From a virus: DNA of 33,193 nucleotides. A program made the translations under genes and the position numbers. Location of the stretch: the IMG/VR virus record IMGVR_UViG_3300007734_000592, positions 1 through 33,193 of that record; one strand, given 5' to 3'. The notes below the pieces were generated by a model. The model saw only the letters and a list, made by a program, of their open reading frames with translations, was not told where the DNA came from and did no database searches. Positions 25,479-31,743 of this stretch are shown here, in pieces. The first letter of the stretch is position 1; every line of letters starts with the position of its first letter.

Positions 25479-27098
25479 ATGCCCCAAACCAAGCCAACCT
25501 CCGAACAGGTCACCTTCCTCGCCTCCGGCACTGGCGCGTCCCAGCGCACCGTCCTGGACAAGCTCCGCGATGTCGTGAGCGTGAAGGACTTTGGCGCGGT
25601 AGGTGATGGAGCGGCGGATGACACGGCAGAAATCCAAGCTGCACTCGACGCGGTTCCTGTCGCTGGCGGTTGTGTGTACTTCCCCGCAGGTACGTACATC
25701 GTGTCAGCCCCACTTGTCGTTGACTCAAACACAGTGTTGATTGGCGATGGCATGTACGTGTCGAAACTTTCTGCCACCACGGCGTTTACGTCATCGCAAG
25801 CGATAATTTACGCAAATGCAGAGAACAACATCACCATCGAGCAACTTGGGTTTATTGGAAATACGAACGGGACGCTTGGTGCTGGTACCGGAATTCACTT
25901 GAAGAACGGCACCAGGAACCATGTTCGTGATTGTTACGTTGAAAACACCACGCAGGCCGGCATCCGTTACGAGGAGCAGAACAACGGCATTATTGACGGA
26001 TGCACGCTCGTATCATGCGGACGAACTGGATATGCAGACAATCATGGAATCATGCTGTATTCAGCTGGCGGTTCGGCAATTCAAACGTATTCCTGCAAGG
26101 TCACTTCCAACACGGTGACAAATTCATTTCGCAAGGGAATCACAACGTTCTCCGAGTTGCTGTTGTATGACCTTCTGATTTCCGGCAACACCGTCACGGG
26201 ATCTGGACTTGGAAACATCTATGTTGGTGGAATGGCGCCAGCCAGCACACACGACAAGATTCGTGTGGTTGGAAATTATGTTGAGGGAGCTCCTATCAAC
26301 ATCCAAATCGGTGCCACTAGCAATTCAGTGATTGACGGGAATACATGCGGAGCAAATACAACCGCAAGTGCAAACATCGGATTCGTTGATTCAACCGATC
26401 TTGTCATTTCCAACAACGTCGTTCAGAGTTCAAACCTCCACGGAATTGCCACAATCGTAAGTGGAACAACAAGGAATGAGCAGATTTCGATTGTCGGTAA
26501 CATCCTGCGAAACAACAATCGAAGCAACGACGCAACCGGATTTGGAATTTGCGTGACAGACACGGATGTGTCGATTGTGTCCGGCAACATCGTGGTTGAC
26601 GATGCAGCTACGACACGACAGCGATATGGAATCGTTGACTCAACCGGAAATACAAATGTTGCTATCCGCGACAACGTTGTATTGAATGTTGTCACCGCTC
26701 CATACCTGGTGCAGACATCGACGGGGATGTTGTCATTCGCCGAGTTCGGAACGTCGTTTGTATTTGAAGGCAGCATTCGCACGAAGCAATCCACATACAC
26801 GGCTGCGAATGGTAACAACAACAATATCGTGATCCCGTCGCAAACCGGAACAGTCAGAATTACCGGGCCGACAGGCGCCTACTCAATCACTGGCATTGCA
26901 GGCGGATCTGTTGGTCGTGAAATCACGATCATCAATGACACCGCGCAAACTCTTACTTTGGAAGTCAACGATGTCAATTCCTCGGCCGGAAATCGCCTTT
27001 TGCCGACAGGAAACGTTGACATGACTGTGGTCGCATATGGGTCAAGACGATTGCTATATGCATCCGCCCAGGGCAACAACTTTTGGGTGACCCCATGA
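25479..27098 (+). CDS. tailspike 2: pectate-lyase-fold protein without virion anchor
   Basis: 539 residues. A short N-terminus (SEQVTFLASGTGASQRTVLD, KLRDVVSVKDFGAVGDGAAD) is followed by a right-handed beta-helix with many NxxIxxN-type coils (HVRDCYVENTTQAGIRYEEQ, VIDGNTCGAN, ISIVGNILRNN, IVSGNIVV). A C-terminal beta domain starts near YTAANGNNNNIVIPSQTG. It shares the VSVKDFGAVGDG entry motif with tailspike 1 but lacks its T7-like anchor, so it probably docks on another tail protein. The likely role is recognition or cleavage of a surface polysaccharide. The end overlaps the next gene (ATGA). Confidence 0.85.
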   Translation: MPQTKPTSEQVTFLASGTGASQRTVLDKLRDVVSVKDFGAVGDGAADDTAEIQAALDAVPVAGGCVYFPAGTYIVSAPLVVDSNTVLIGDGMYVSKLSATTAFTSSQAIIYANAENNITIEQLGFIGNTNGTLGAGTGIHLKNGTRNHVRDCYVENTTQAGIRYEEQNNGIIDGCTLVSCGRTGYADNHGIMLYSAGGSAIQTYSCKVTSNTVTNSFRKGITTFSELLLYDLLISGNTVTGSGLGNIYVGGMAPASTHDKIRVVGNYVEGAPINIQIGATSNSVIDGNTCGANTTASANIGFVDSTDLVISNNVVQSSNLHGIATIVSGTTRNEQISIVGNILRNNNRSNDATGFGICVTDTDVSIVSGNIVVDDAATTRQRYGIVDSTGNTNVAIRDNVVLNVVTAPYLVQTSTGMLSFAEFGTSFVFEGSIRTKQSTYTAANGNNNNIVIPSQTGTVRITGPTGAYSITGIAGGSVGREITIINDTAQTLTLEVNDVNSSAGNRLLPTGNVDMTVVAYGSRRLLYASAQGNNFWVTP

Positions 27099-27319
27099 CC
27101 TCCTCCCACAACGAAGAACTGTTTCTCGCCATCGGCCGCCTGGAAGGCAAGGTCGATTCCCTGCTCGCCATGCAGAGCCACCAGCAGGATCAGATCAAAG
27201 ATCACGATTCCAGAATTCGTTCACTTGAACACTCTCGTGGGTACATGCTTGGATGGTCAGCGGCCATCGGTGCAAGCATGAGCCTGGCATCAAACTACAT
27301 CATTCACGTCTTCAAATAA
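27095..27319 (+). CDS. XhlA-like / holin-like small membrane protein
   Basis: 74 residues. The N-terminal two thirds is a coiled-coil-type helix (LFLAIGRLEGKVDSLLAMQS, HQQDQIKDHDSRIRSLEHSR), then one hydrophobic segment (YMLGWSAAIGASMSLASNYI) to the C-terminus. This layout is that of the haemolysin XhlA-like family, often associated with holins. ATG 27095 overlaps the stop of tailspike 2; an upstream TTG at 27083 is less likely. A structural linker role cannot be excluded, because it lies among adsorption genes. Confidence 0.6.
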   Translation: MTSSHNEELFLAIGRLEGKVDSLLAMQSHQQDQIKDHDSRIRSLEHSRGYMLGWSAAIGASMSLASNYIIHVFK

Positions 27320-27327
27320 GGAAACCA

Positions 27328-27864
27328 ATGCCAACCGACATCGTCATTGCCACCGACCAGCCCGCGTATCGCATCAGTTCCGCCGTTGCTGGAACGTCGT
27401 ACGCGCTTACTCCACCAACCACGACCATCCCGTCTACGACCGGAACCACGTTCCTGATTCCGTCCAACGCCGGCGACAAGCCAAACTTGCTGCGCCTGAC
27501 CCCGTTCCACACTGCCAACAACGCCACGGGCTTGGGGATGCGCGTCATCGGATGGTCGGTCTACACGCAGACGGACGGAACGGCCATGTACGTCCCGAAC
27601 CTGCTTGCCGAATTGACGCCTGCATACAACGCGACGGCTGGAAACATCCCATCCGTGAGCGTGAACGGCACGACCCAGTATTTCTTCCACGGCCTGACCG
27701 TTGCAACGGGTGTTCCGACAGTGAACCTGTACAGCCCCGGCACGGCTGCGATTGACGATACCCCGCCGGCACACGCGGTCATTGACACCATCGGCCACCG
27801 CTATGTCACGTTGCAGTTCAAGTCCAGCAGCGGCACAATGAACGCTTTCTACTCTTTCCTCTGA
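27328..27864 (+). CDS. beta-rich hypothetical structural protein
   Basis: 178 residues, rich in Thr, Ala, Pro and Val with alternating hydrophobic patterns (TGTTFLIPSNAGDKPNLLRL, GMRVIGWSVYTQTDGTAMYV, HRYVTLQFKSSSGTMNAFYS), so a beta-sandwich is likely. No family recognised. ATG 27328 follows AAGGA at seven bases; an in-frame GTG at 27253 is inside the previous gene. Between the spikes and the polyglycine protein, a virion surface component is the best guess. Confidence 0.7.
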   Translation: MPTDIVIATDQPAYRISSAVAGTSYALTPPTTTIPSTTGTTFLIPSNAGDKPNLLRLTPFHTANNATGLGMRVIGWSVYTQTDGTAMYVPNLLAELTPAYNATAGNIPSVSVNGTTQYFFHGLTVATGVPTVNLYSPGTAAIDDTPPAHAVIDTIGHRYVTLQFKSSSGTMNAFYSFL

Positions 27865-27879
27865 TCGGCAGGGAATTCG

Positions 27880-28761
27880 ATGCGAAGCCTCCTGGGTCGG
27901 TTCCACCGTCCGAACGCCCGTTCGCAATCCGAGCAGCTGTTAATGCTGAACAACCTCGGGGGTGGTCCATACGCCGCCGAATTCCTAGTCGTGGCCGGTG
28001 GCGGCGGCGGCGGCGGAACAACGGGAGGCGGATACGGCGGCGGCGGAGGCGGCGCTGGTGGATTGCAACAAGGGTCAATCGCCTTGACCCCCGGAACTGC
28101 GTACACAATAACAGTCGGTGCAGGTGGTGCTGGTGGAGCGGTCGGGAACAATAACGGCTCGGCTGGCAGCGATTCTACGGCGTTCAGTACCACATCTACT
28201 GGCGGTGGCTACGGCGGTAGAAACAATGTTGCTGGTGGCAACGGTGGCAGCGGTGGCGGAAACGGCGGTGGAAGCAATGCAGCTGCTACTACTGGAACAT
28301 CCGGTCAAGGCAACAACGGTGGTCAAGGCAATTCAGGGCAAGTCAGTTTCTTGTATGGCGGCGGTGGTGGCGGCGCGTCAGCGGTTGGATCAAGCTGGAA
28401 CACCAGCGGAACAGAGGCAAACGGAGGCGCAGGCACTTCCGTGTTTGGAACCACCTACGCGGGCGGAGGCGGAGGCGGAAATAATGGTGCTTCTGCCGCA
28501 AAATCGCAGGGTGGGTCTGGTGGTGGTGGACGCGGCGGGTACAGCGCAAGTCGCACCGGAGTTGCTGGAACAGATGGAACGGGCGGAGGCGGCGGCGGCG
28601 GCGGCAACGATGGAACCACCGGAGGCGCAGGTGGAAAGGGCGGAAACGGAACCGTGGTGATCAGATACGCAGGAAGTCAGGTCGGATCTGGCGGCACGGT
28701 GACGAATGACGGAACCTACACCTATCACACCTTCACAACTTCCGGAACATTCACCGCATGA
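27880..28761 (+). CDS. glycine-rich tail adhesin
   Basis: 293 residues. After a short N-terminus (MRSLLGRFHRPNARSQSEQL) and the entry strand YAAEFLVVAGGGGGGG come many poly-Gly runs alternating with loops, ending with GNGTVVIRYAGSQVGSGGTV and a TYTYHTFTTSGTFTA strand. This FLVVAGGGGGG...YHTFTTSGTFT arrangement is the glycine-rich domain of phage tail proteins. Structural work on T-even gp38-type adhesins shows such runs packing as polyglycine II helices whose loops bind receptors. Here the loops (for example SSWNTSGTEANG) would be the variable receptor-contact parts. AGGGA precedes ATG 27880. The gene is low in DNA complexity because of repeated GGC/GGA codons. Confidence 0.85.
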   Translation: MRSLLGRFHRPNARSQSEQLLMLNNLGGGPYAAEFLVVAGGGGGGGTTGGGYGGGGGGAGGLQQGSIALTPGTAYTITVGAGGAGGAVGNNNGSAGSDSTAFSTTSTGGGYGGRNNVAGGNGGSGGGNGGGSNAAATTGTSGQGNNGGQGNSGQVSFLYGGGGGGASAVGSSWNTSGTEANGGAGTSVFGTTYAGGGGGGNNGASAAKSQGGSGGGGRGGYSASRTGVAGTDGTGGGGGGGGNDGTTGGAGGKGGNGTVVIRYAGSQVGSGGTVTNDGTYTYHTFTTSGTFTA

Positions 28762-28964
28762 TTTACGCAGCGCAGATCATTGACGACATCGTTGCTCAAG
28801 TGCTTGTAACTCCGTCCATTGCATGGGTACAAGAGAACGTCGGCGGCGAATGGATCGAATGCAAGCCGGATGGCAGCATACGAGGTTGCTACCCAGGCCC
28901 CGGATACGCGTATGACAGAGCAAACGATGTTTTTGTGCCGCCACAAGACGAGTTGGAACTCTAA
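28758..28964 (+). CDS. small tail-associated protein, 68 aa
   Basis: 68 residues: IAWVQENVGGEWIECKPDGS, then GCYPGPGYAYDRANDVFVPP. The pattern W-x-x-xN-L-G-G-xW ... R-x-Y-AG-GY-YD-xxD-F-xPP is, from memory, common in small genes beside tail fibres in several phage groups (a virion component or fibre-assembly helper). The ATG overlaps the stop of the adhesin gene (ATGA at 28758), so the two are co-translated, which fits assistance to or association with the adhesin. Confidence 0.7.
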   Translation: MIYAAQIIDDIVAQVLVTPSIAWVQENVGGEWIECKPDGSIRGCYPGPGYAYDRANDVFVPPQDELEL

Positions 28965-28969
28965 TACCG

Positions 28970-29035
28970 TTGCAGATCGCAACTCTACCGATTCTTGACC
29001 CGCCACCGTCCCAGCCCATGCGGGTCTGGGCGTGA
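28970..29035 (+). CDS. possible 21-residue Pro-rich ORF coupled to the lipoprotein
   Basis: From TTG 28970 to TGA 29033-29035 the frame reads LQIATLPILDPPPSQPMRVW and one Ala. The stop overlaps the GTG of the following lipoprotein as GTGA, which is the coupling pattern used through this genome. There is no ribosome binding site and the start is non-ATG, so this may be only a spacer that happens to be open. Confidence 0.25.
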   Translation: MQIATLPILDPPPSQPMRVWA

Positions 29036-29547
29036 GGTGGTTGTTTTGCCTGGCGCTTGTCGGATGCTCGGCTAGCGAGCGAATTGCGGTTGAGGCCAAC
29101 GGCATCGTCGAGCGCGCAGGAACGATTGAGCGGCTTGCGACGCGCATTGGGGAGCGTTCGCAGGAGTCAGAAACCGTGGCCGATGCAGCGACCATCGTCG
29201 GCGAGGCTGCTGCGATTCGGCATGGCGTGAGCGAGATTCACACCGCGCTACCGGGCGTAACGGACAAGGTGAGTCCAATTTGGGCGACGTTGCGGTGGCT
29301 TGCCATTGCAGCCGCAGGCGCAGCTGCCGTGTGGATTCTGACGGCCAGCGGAATCCTTGGCGCAGTTAGGGCCGCGCTTGGGTGGATACCAAGGCCCAAG
29401 GCCAGGGCCGCATCAATGCTGGCGGCGGCCATTGACGATGATCGTCCAGAAACAACCCGCGAGGCCATTGCGGCCATGAGGGCCGAGGACCGTGAGTTCG
29501 ACGCGGCTTACCGCCGTGCGTTACAATCCAAGCAGAAAGGAGGATGA
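29032..29547 (+). CDS. lipoprotein with internal transmembrane segment (candidate unimolecular spanin)
   Basis: 171 residues from GTG 29032. The N-terminus MRWLFCLALVGCSASE is a lipoprotein signal with lipobox LVGC (Cys12). Residues 13-85 are helical, hydrophilic and Glu/Arg-rich (IVERAGTIERLATRIGERSQ). Residues 88-112 are a transmembrane helix (LRWLAIAAAGAAAVWILTAS), followed by a 58-residue charged tail. A lipid anchor at one end and a membrane helix after a helical ectodomain is the architecture of u-spanins, which fuse inner and outer membranes at lysis. Known ones have a shorter cytoplasmic tail, so the call is tentative. It ends just before a strong ribosome site for the next gene. Confidence 0.6.
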   Translation: MRWLFCLALVGCSASERIAVEANGIVERAGTIERLATRIGERSQESETVADAATIVGEAAAIRHGVSEIHTALPGVTDKVSPIWATLRWLAIAAAGAAAVWILTASGILGAVRAALGWIPRPKARAASMLAAAIDDDRPETTREAIAAMRAEDREFDAAYRRALQSKQKGG

Positions 29548-29549
29548 CC

Positions 29550-29672
29550 ATGCAATTCATCCAGAACGCTCTCGGAACCACCTTCTACACGATCGTGGTG
29601 TTCGTCGCCGGCGCACTGATCGGCCAGCCCCTGTACAAGTGGGTGTGGGCCAAGCTCCCGTTCAACAAGTGA
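29550..29672 (+). CDS. 40-residue single-membrane-span protein
   Basis: Reads MQFIQNALGTTFYTIVVFVA, then GALIGQPLYKWVWAKLPFNK. There is one hydrophobic helix (about residues 10-28) and a basic C-terminus. AAAGGAGG at 29536-29543 is ideally spaced for ATG 29550. Small late membrane proteins beside a spanin-like gene are often holins or holin regulators, but nothing in the sequence proves that. It is the last gene of the rightward late block. Confidence 0.7.
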   Translation: MQFIQNALGTTFYTIVVFVAGALIGQPLYKWVWAKLPFNK

Positions 29673-29682
29673 CCCATGCCTC

Positions 29683-29700
29683 TGTGGGCTAACGCTCACA
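29683..29700 (+). terminator. weak hairpin at the end of the late block
   Basis: TGTGGGC (29683-29689) pairs with GCTCACA (29694-29700; one G-T pair) around TAAC, and TTGGCATTTATAAAA follows. It sits between the last rightward gene and the end of the first leftward gene, where a terminator is expected. The T run is interrupted, so efficiency is doubtful. Confidence 0.4.
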
Positions 29701-29707
29701 TTGGCAT

Positions 29708-30025
29708 TTATAAAACTTCTCTGAAACCGAGATTTCGTGCGCTAGCGGATGTCTTTCCGGTCATACGGCGCATTAGGCGGTCTGCTGCCATCGGGTCCAT
29801 GCTTGAACCGCGTCGCGCCGGCATACCATGACGGATGTTTAGAATGTTTCTCAACTCATCTGCAAACAGTACGTCACCTGACTCTGTTAGGGTCAGCATT
29901 GTGCGCAGAGCATCATGCACGGCTGCGATGTCGGCAGCAACGCGGGCGTGACCATGTGCGTTCATATGGCCTTGCGCGCTAATTAGAACATCCATCAGGT
30001 TTGGTGGTCTTGTAGGTGTCGGCAT
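29708..30025 (-). CDS. hypothetical protein at the end of the leftward cluster
   Basis: About 105 residues from ATG 30025, or 85 from ATG 29965, which has AAGG at a good distance. TTG 30049 and ATG 30034 are further options. Helical and Arg/Met/Ala-rich: HARVAADIAAVHDALRTMLT, ESGDVLFADELRNILNIRHG, MDPMAADRLMRRMTGKTSAS. No family recognised. It lies just downstream of a leftward intrinsic terminator, so it is either expressed by read-through or has its own promoter, which I could not identify. Confidence 0.55.
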   Translation of the reverse strand: MPTPTRPPNLMDVLISAQGHMNAHGHARVAADIAAVHDALRTMLTLTESGDVLFADELRNILNIRHGMPARRGSSMDPMAADRLMRRMTGKTSASARNLGFREVL

Positions 30026-30046
30026 CCTTGCCATGCGCGGAGAATA

Positions 30047-30079
30047 CAAAACCCCGACCTGACGGAAGCCAGGCCGGGG
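30047..30079 (-). terminator. intrinsic terminator for the leftward operon
   Basis: On the minus strand the stem is CCCCG + CCTG paired with CAGG + CGGGG, with one internal mismatch and an 8-base loop, followed by TTTTG. It begins 26 bases after the stop of the gene ending at 30106. The T run lies only on the minus-strand side, so it serves leftward transcription. Confidence 0.8.
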
Positions 30080-30105
30080 CGCAGGGAGAACATACCTCCA
30101 CGATT

Positions 30106-30600
30106 CTACATTGAGACGGTGCGGTGTTCGCCAAAGATGTTTTGCACGTCGGCACTAGGCGACCAGCGGGCCACCCATGCTCCATCTTTGGAAAGCCACG
30201 TTTCGTTTCCCGAACCATCGATCCGCGCAATGGCATACATGATTTCGCTGGCTGCTCGGCATCCACGTCCGAGCATGTCCATCTCTAATTCAATTGACTT
30301 TGCGATGATCGGACCCAAAGGTGAATCCGAGGTCACAATGTCCTGACGCAGGGACTCAAGGTCTTGAATAGATAGCGTATGGACAGTTCCGTAATCACTG
30401 TGCCCAAGCATGATCCATGCGATATGGGTCGCTTCCCACGGAATTGCTTGGTCATGCCACAGGATCGTGCGATTCTGCGAGATTGAAAGCGCCTGCGACC
30501 CTTTTGAAACAACTCGCATCTGCCCCTCTAGCCGGCGATTGAACCTGAACATAAGCAGAGCCAGGCCAATGAGTAGTGAAATAATGATCCATTCAGTCAT
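30106..30600 (-). CDS. membrane-anchored hypothetical protein, 164 aa
   Basis: Starts MTEWIIISLLIGLALLMFRF followed by NRR: one N-terminal membrane helix with positive residues on its C-terminal side, then about 140 soluble residues (SISQNRTILWHDQAIPWEAT, LESLRQDIVTSDSPLGPIIA, RCxAASEIMYAI-type helix, ETWLSKDGAWVARWSP). The charge pattern predicts a cytoplasmic C-domain. GGAG lies six bases before ATG 30600; the longer open frame upstream (to 30705) overlaps the preceding gene and is rejected. Not recognised. It is last in a four-gene overlapping operon before the terminator, which hints that it works with the small membrane protein at 30916-31050. Confidence 0.65.
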   Translation of the reverse strand: MTEWIIISLLIGLALLMFRFNRRLEGQMRVVSKGSQALSISQNRTILWHDQAIPWEATHIAWIMLGHSDYGTVHTLSIQDLESLRQDIVTSDSPLGPIIAKSIELEMDMLGRGCRAASEIMYAIARIDGSGNETWLSKDGAWVARWSPSADVQNIFGEHRTVSM

Positions 30601-30919
30601 TTTCCACTCCAAGCCTGGCGTCAACCGATGCCAGCAGCTCTCTAGCATCCACCAGCATTTGCTCGCTGCGTGGATGTGGATTTTCGCCAAGCGATGCGTC
30701 AGCATCAGCCTGCACCTGGCAGCGAATCACATGCTGGTAGACGATCACCCTGCACCGGGCGAGGATTCGGTGCAACAGTTCCTCCTCGACCACTGCATTT
30801 TGTGATGCTCCGCGCAACTGGTGAAGTGTGGATGTGCTGACAAACTGAACTGCTTTGGGATCATTTCCTGCCGTGGGAATCGTGGACAGAATGTCAGAGA
30901 CGGTTTGTGTTGGGGTCAT
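30593..30919 (-). CDS. hypothetical soluble protein, 108 aa
   Basis: Begins MTPTQTVSDILSTIPTAGND. It is mainly helical: STLHQLRGASQNAVVEEELL, HRILARCRVIVYQHVIRCQV, QMLVDARELLASVDARLGVE. No motif recognised. ATG 30919 overlaps the stop of the upstream gene (ATGA); ATG 30931 with AAGGA nine bases upstream is an alternative start. Its own stop overlaps the next gene by 8 bases. Confidence 0.65.
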   Translation of the reverse strand: MTPTQTVSDILSTIPTAGNDPKAVQFVSTSTLHQLRGASQNAVVEEELLHRILARCRVIVYQHVIRCQVQADADASLGENPHPRSEQMLVDARELLASVDARLGVEND

Positions 30920-31050
30920 GGCACGAGCCATTGTAGGTAATCCTTGCTCCATGCTCCCGCTAGGAAGCCTGCGATTGAAAGGGCACCGAACGCATAGCCG
31001 AGGTAAAAGTCAGTCAGACTCGGCTCACGAACACGTTGTGGCTGATTCAC
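30916..31050 (-). CDS. 44-residue single-span membrane protein
   Basis: GTG 31050 overlaps the stop of the gene before it (GTGA), and its own stop overlaps the next ATG (ATGA), so both junctions support it despite its size. Sequence: NQPQRVREPSLTDFYLGYAF, then GALSIAGFLAGAWSKDYLQW and LVP. One membrane helix spans about residues 15-34, with a basic N-terminus. Function unknown. Small membrane proteins in phage operons of this type can be exclusion or inhibitor proteins, but that is only a possibility. Confidence 0.65.
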   Translation of the reverse strand: MNQPQRVREPSLTDFYLGYAFGALSIAGFLAGAWSKDYLQWLVP

Positions 31051-31265
31051 TCGCGTCCCTCCGGGTAGAGGTCTGCAAAAATGTTGTGCAGCAGGCGTGA
31101 TGTTTGTGGGCGCGGATTCAAATTGCGAGCAACCACGCGCTCAATTTGCGACGCCATATCGGCCGAATCACCTGGCTCATTCATGCAGATCAGCCGCATG
31201 CTGTCACGAACGAACTTGGCCTCGGACTCTGTGAAGTGAACAACAATAAATTTCGACGGTGACAT
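31047..31265 (-). CDS. hypothetical protein, 72 aa
   Basis: Starts MSPSKFIVVHFTESEAKFVR, continues with DSMRLICMNEPGDSADMASQ and IERVVARNLNPRPQTSRLLH. It has one beta strand and three helices. Unrecognised. GGAG (in CAGGAGAAC) precedes ATG 31265 by nine bases; the open frame up to 31301 has no better start. First gene of the overlapping four-gene leftward unit. Confidence 0.65.
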   Translation of the reverse strand: MSPSKFIVVHFTESEAKFVRDSMRLICMNEPGDSADMASQIERVVARNLNPRPQTSRLLHNIFADLYPEGRE

Positions 31266-31293
31266 GTGTGTGTTCTCCTGAAACGGGTTGTGT

Positions 31294-31342
31294 GCCAGCA
31301 ACGCGCTGGCTGGTATGGCATCGGTCAGCTACGTCGCTGACC
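31294..31342. other. two perfect short inverted repeats between leftward genes
   Basis: GCCAGC-N5-GCTGGC (31294-31310) lies in the gap after the HTH gene. GGTCAGC-N6-GCTGACC (31323-31342) spans the stop codon of that gene. Neither is followed by a T run on either strand. They may be operators, RNA stability hairpins or a weak attenuator between the regulator and the four-gene unit. Confidence 0.45.
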
Positions 31343-31552
31343 TTTACGAAATTCTTTGTGATATCCGAAAGTGGACAGCGCCTCGCCGAGTTTTTGAATC
31401 GCACTGGTGTGGTGGAACTGTGCCTGCTCAACGGTCAATCCCATGACCTCTGCGCATTCCTCAATTGATCGAAGCGGCTCCGCCGGCCGCAGGCGCATCT
31501 CGCCATCGCGCTGTCGCCGGGCCTGGGTGTGGTCAACAATGCGAATTCTCAT
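31325..31552 (-). CDS. sigma-region-4-like helix-turn-helix protein
   Basis: 75 residues. The C-terminal half PLRSIEECAEVMGLTVEQAQ followed by FHHTSAIQKLGEALSTFG has the form of sigma70 region 4 or a related HTH (SLEEIGEALGLS-ERVRQI-xxALxKL). The N-terminus MRIRIVDHTQARRQRDGEMR is basic. It is too short to be a full sigma factor and is likely a transcription regulator of the neighbouring divergent region. ATG 31552 has no ribosome site and lies exactly where the leftward promoter below would begin transcription; GTG 31576 is a less likely start. It heads the leftward cluster. Confidence 0.7.
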   Translation of the reverse strand: MRIRIVDHTQARRQRDGEMRLRPAEPLRSIEECAEVMGLTVEQAQFHHTSAIQKLGEALSTFGYHKEFRKGQRRS

Positions 31553-31558
31553 ATCTGC

Positions 31559-31586
31559 AATGTACCTGCGCGGCACGCAATGTCAA
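31559..31586 (-). promoter_or_regulatory. leftward sigma70-type promoter
   Basis: On the minus strand TTGACA (31586-31581, exact consensus) is followed after 16 bases by TACATT (31564-31559, four of six). Six bases then separate the -10 box from ATG 31552, so transcription would begin at or next to the A of the start codon: a leaderless message. Confidence 0.6.
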
Positions 31587-31618
31587 CATCATCAGTGAGG
31601 AATGCGTTGTGACACATA

Positions 31619-31646
31619 TTGGACGCATACACTTTGAATCTATAAA
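31619..31646 (+). promoter_or_regulatory. possible upstream rightward promoter
   Basis: TATAAA (31641-31646) is a good -10 box, with a weak -35 TTGGAC (31619-31624) 16 bases before it. TACAC (31629-31633) and GTGTA (31659-31663) flank the -10 as an inverted pair and could be operator half-sites. Confidence 0.4.
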
Positions 31647-31672
31647 TCCATGCAGAATGTGTACAGAAGCCC

Positions 31673-31700
31673 TTGACGCAGTGCCGATACGCAGTATTGT
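31673..31700 (+). promoter_or_regulatory. rightward sigma70-type promoter for the annealase gene
   Basis: TTGACG (31673-31678, five of six) and TATTGT (31695-31700, four of six) with a 16-base spacer, about 44 bases before ATG 31744. Predicted transcription start near 31707, directly before a hairpin. Confidence 0.55.
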
Positions 31701-31707
31701 GATTCAA

Positions 31708-31726
31708 CCTAGCCGCGTCGGTTAGG
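31708..31726 (+). other. 5'-terminal mRNA hairpin of the annealase transcript
   Basis: CCTAGCCG pairs with CGGTTAGG (eight pairs, one G-U) around a three-base loop, starting where the downstream promoter would initiate. AGGAG (31733-31737) follows it and stays free. A 5'-end stem of this kind commonly stabilises phage messages. Confidence 0.5.
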
Positions 31727-31743
31727 CAACACAGGAGAACACC

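Noticed and set aside
27990-28670. GGC/GGA-rich stretch as a non-coding tandem repeat or CRISPR-like array
   Set aside because: It is a continuous polyglycine-coding frame with irregular spacing; no constant repeat and spacer structure.
23281-28964. Diversity-generating retroelement as in BPP-1
   Set aside because: The head module is BPP-1-like, but I see no reverse transcriptase, no Mtd-like C-type lectin gene and no template/variable repeat pair in the window.
27095-29672. Complete lysis cassette with endolysin
   Set aside because: Holin-like and spanin-like candidates are present, but no lysozyme, amidase or peptidase endolysin is encoded between them.
30119-30805. Rightward open frames opposite the leftward genes (for example 30410-30805)
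   Set aside because: They lack ribosome sites and protein-like composition, and the leftward frames have overlapping starts and stops plus a terminator.
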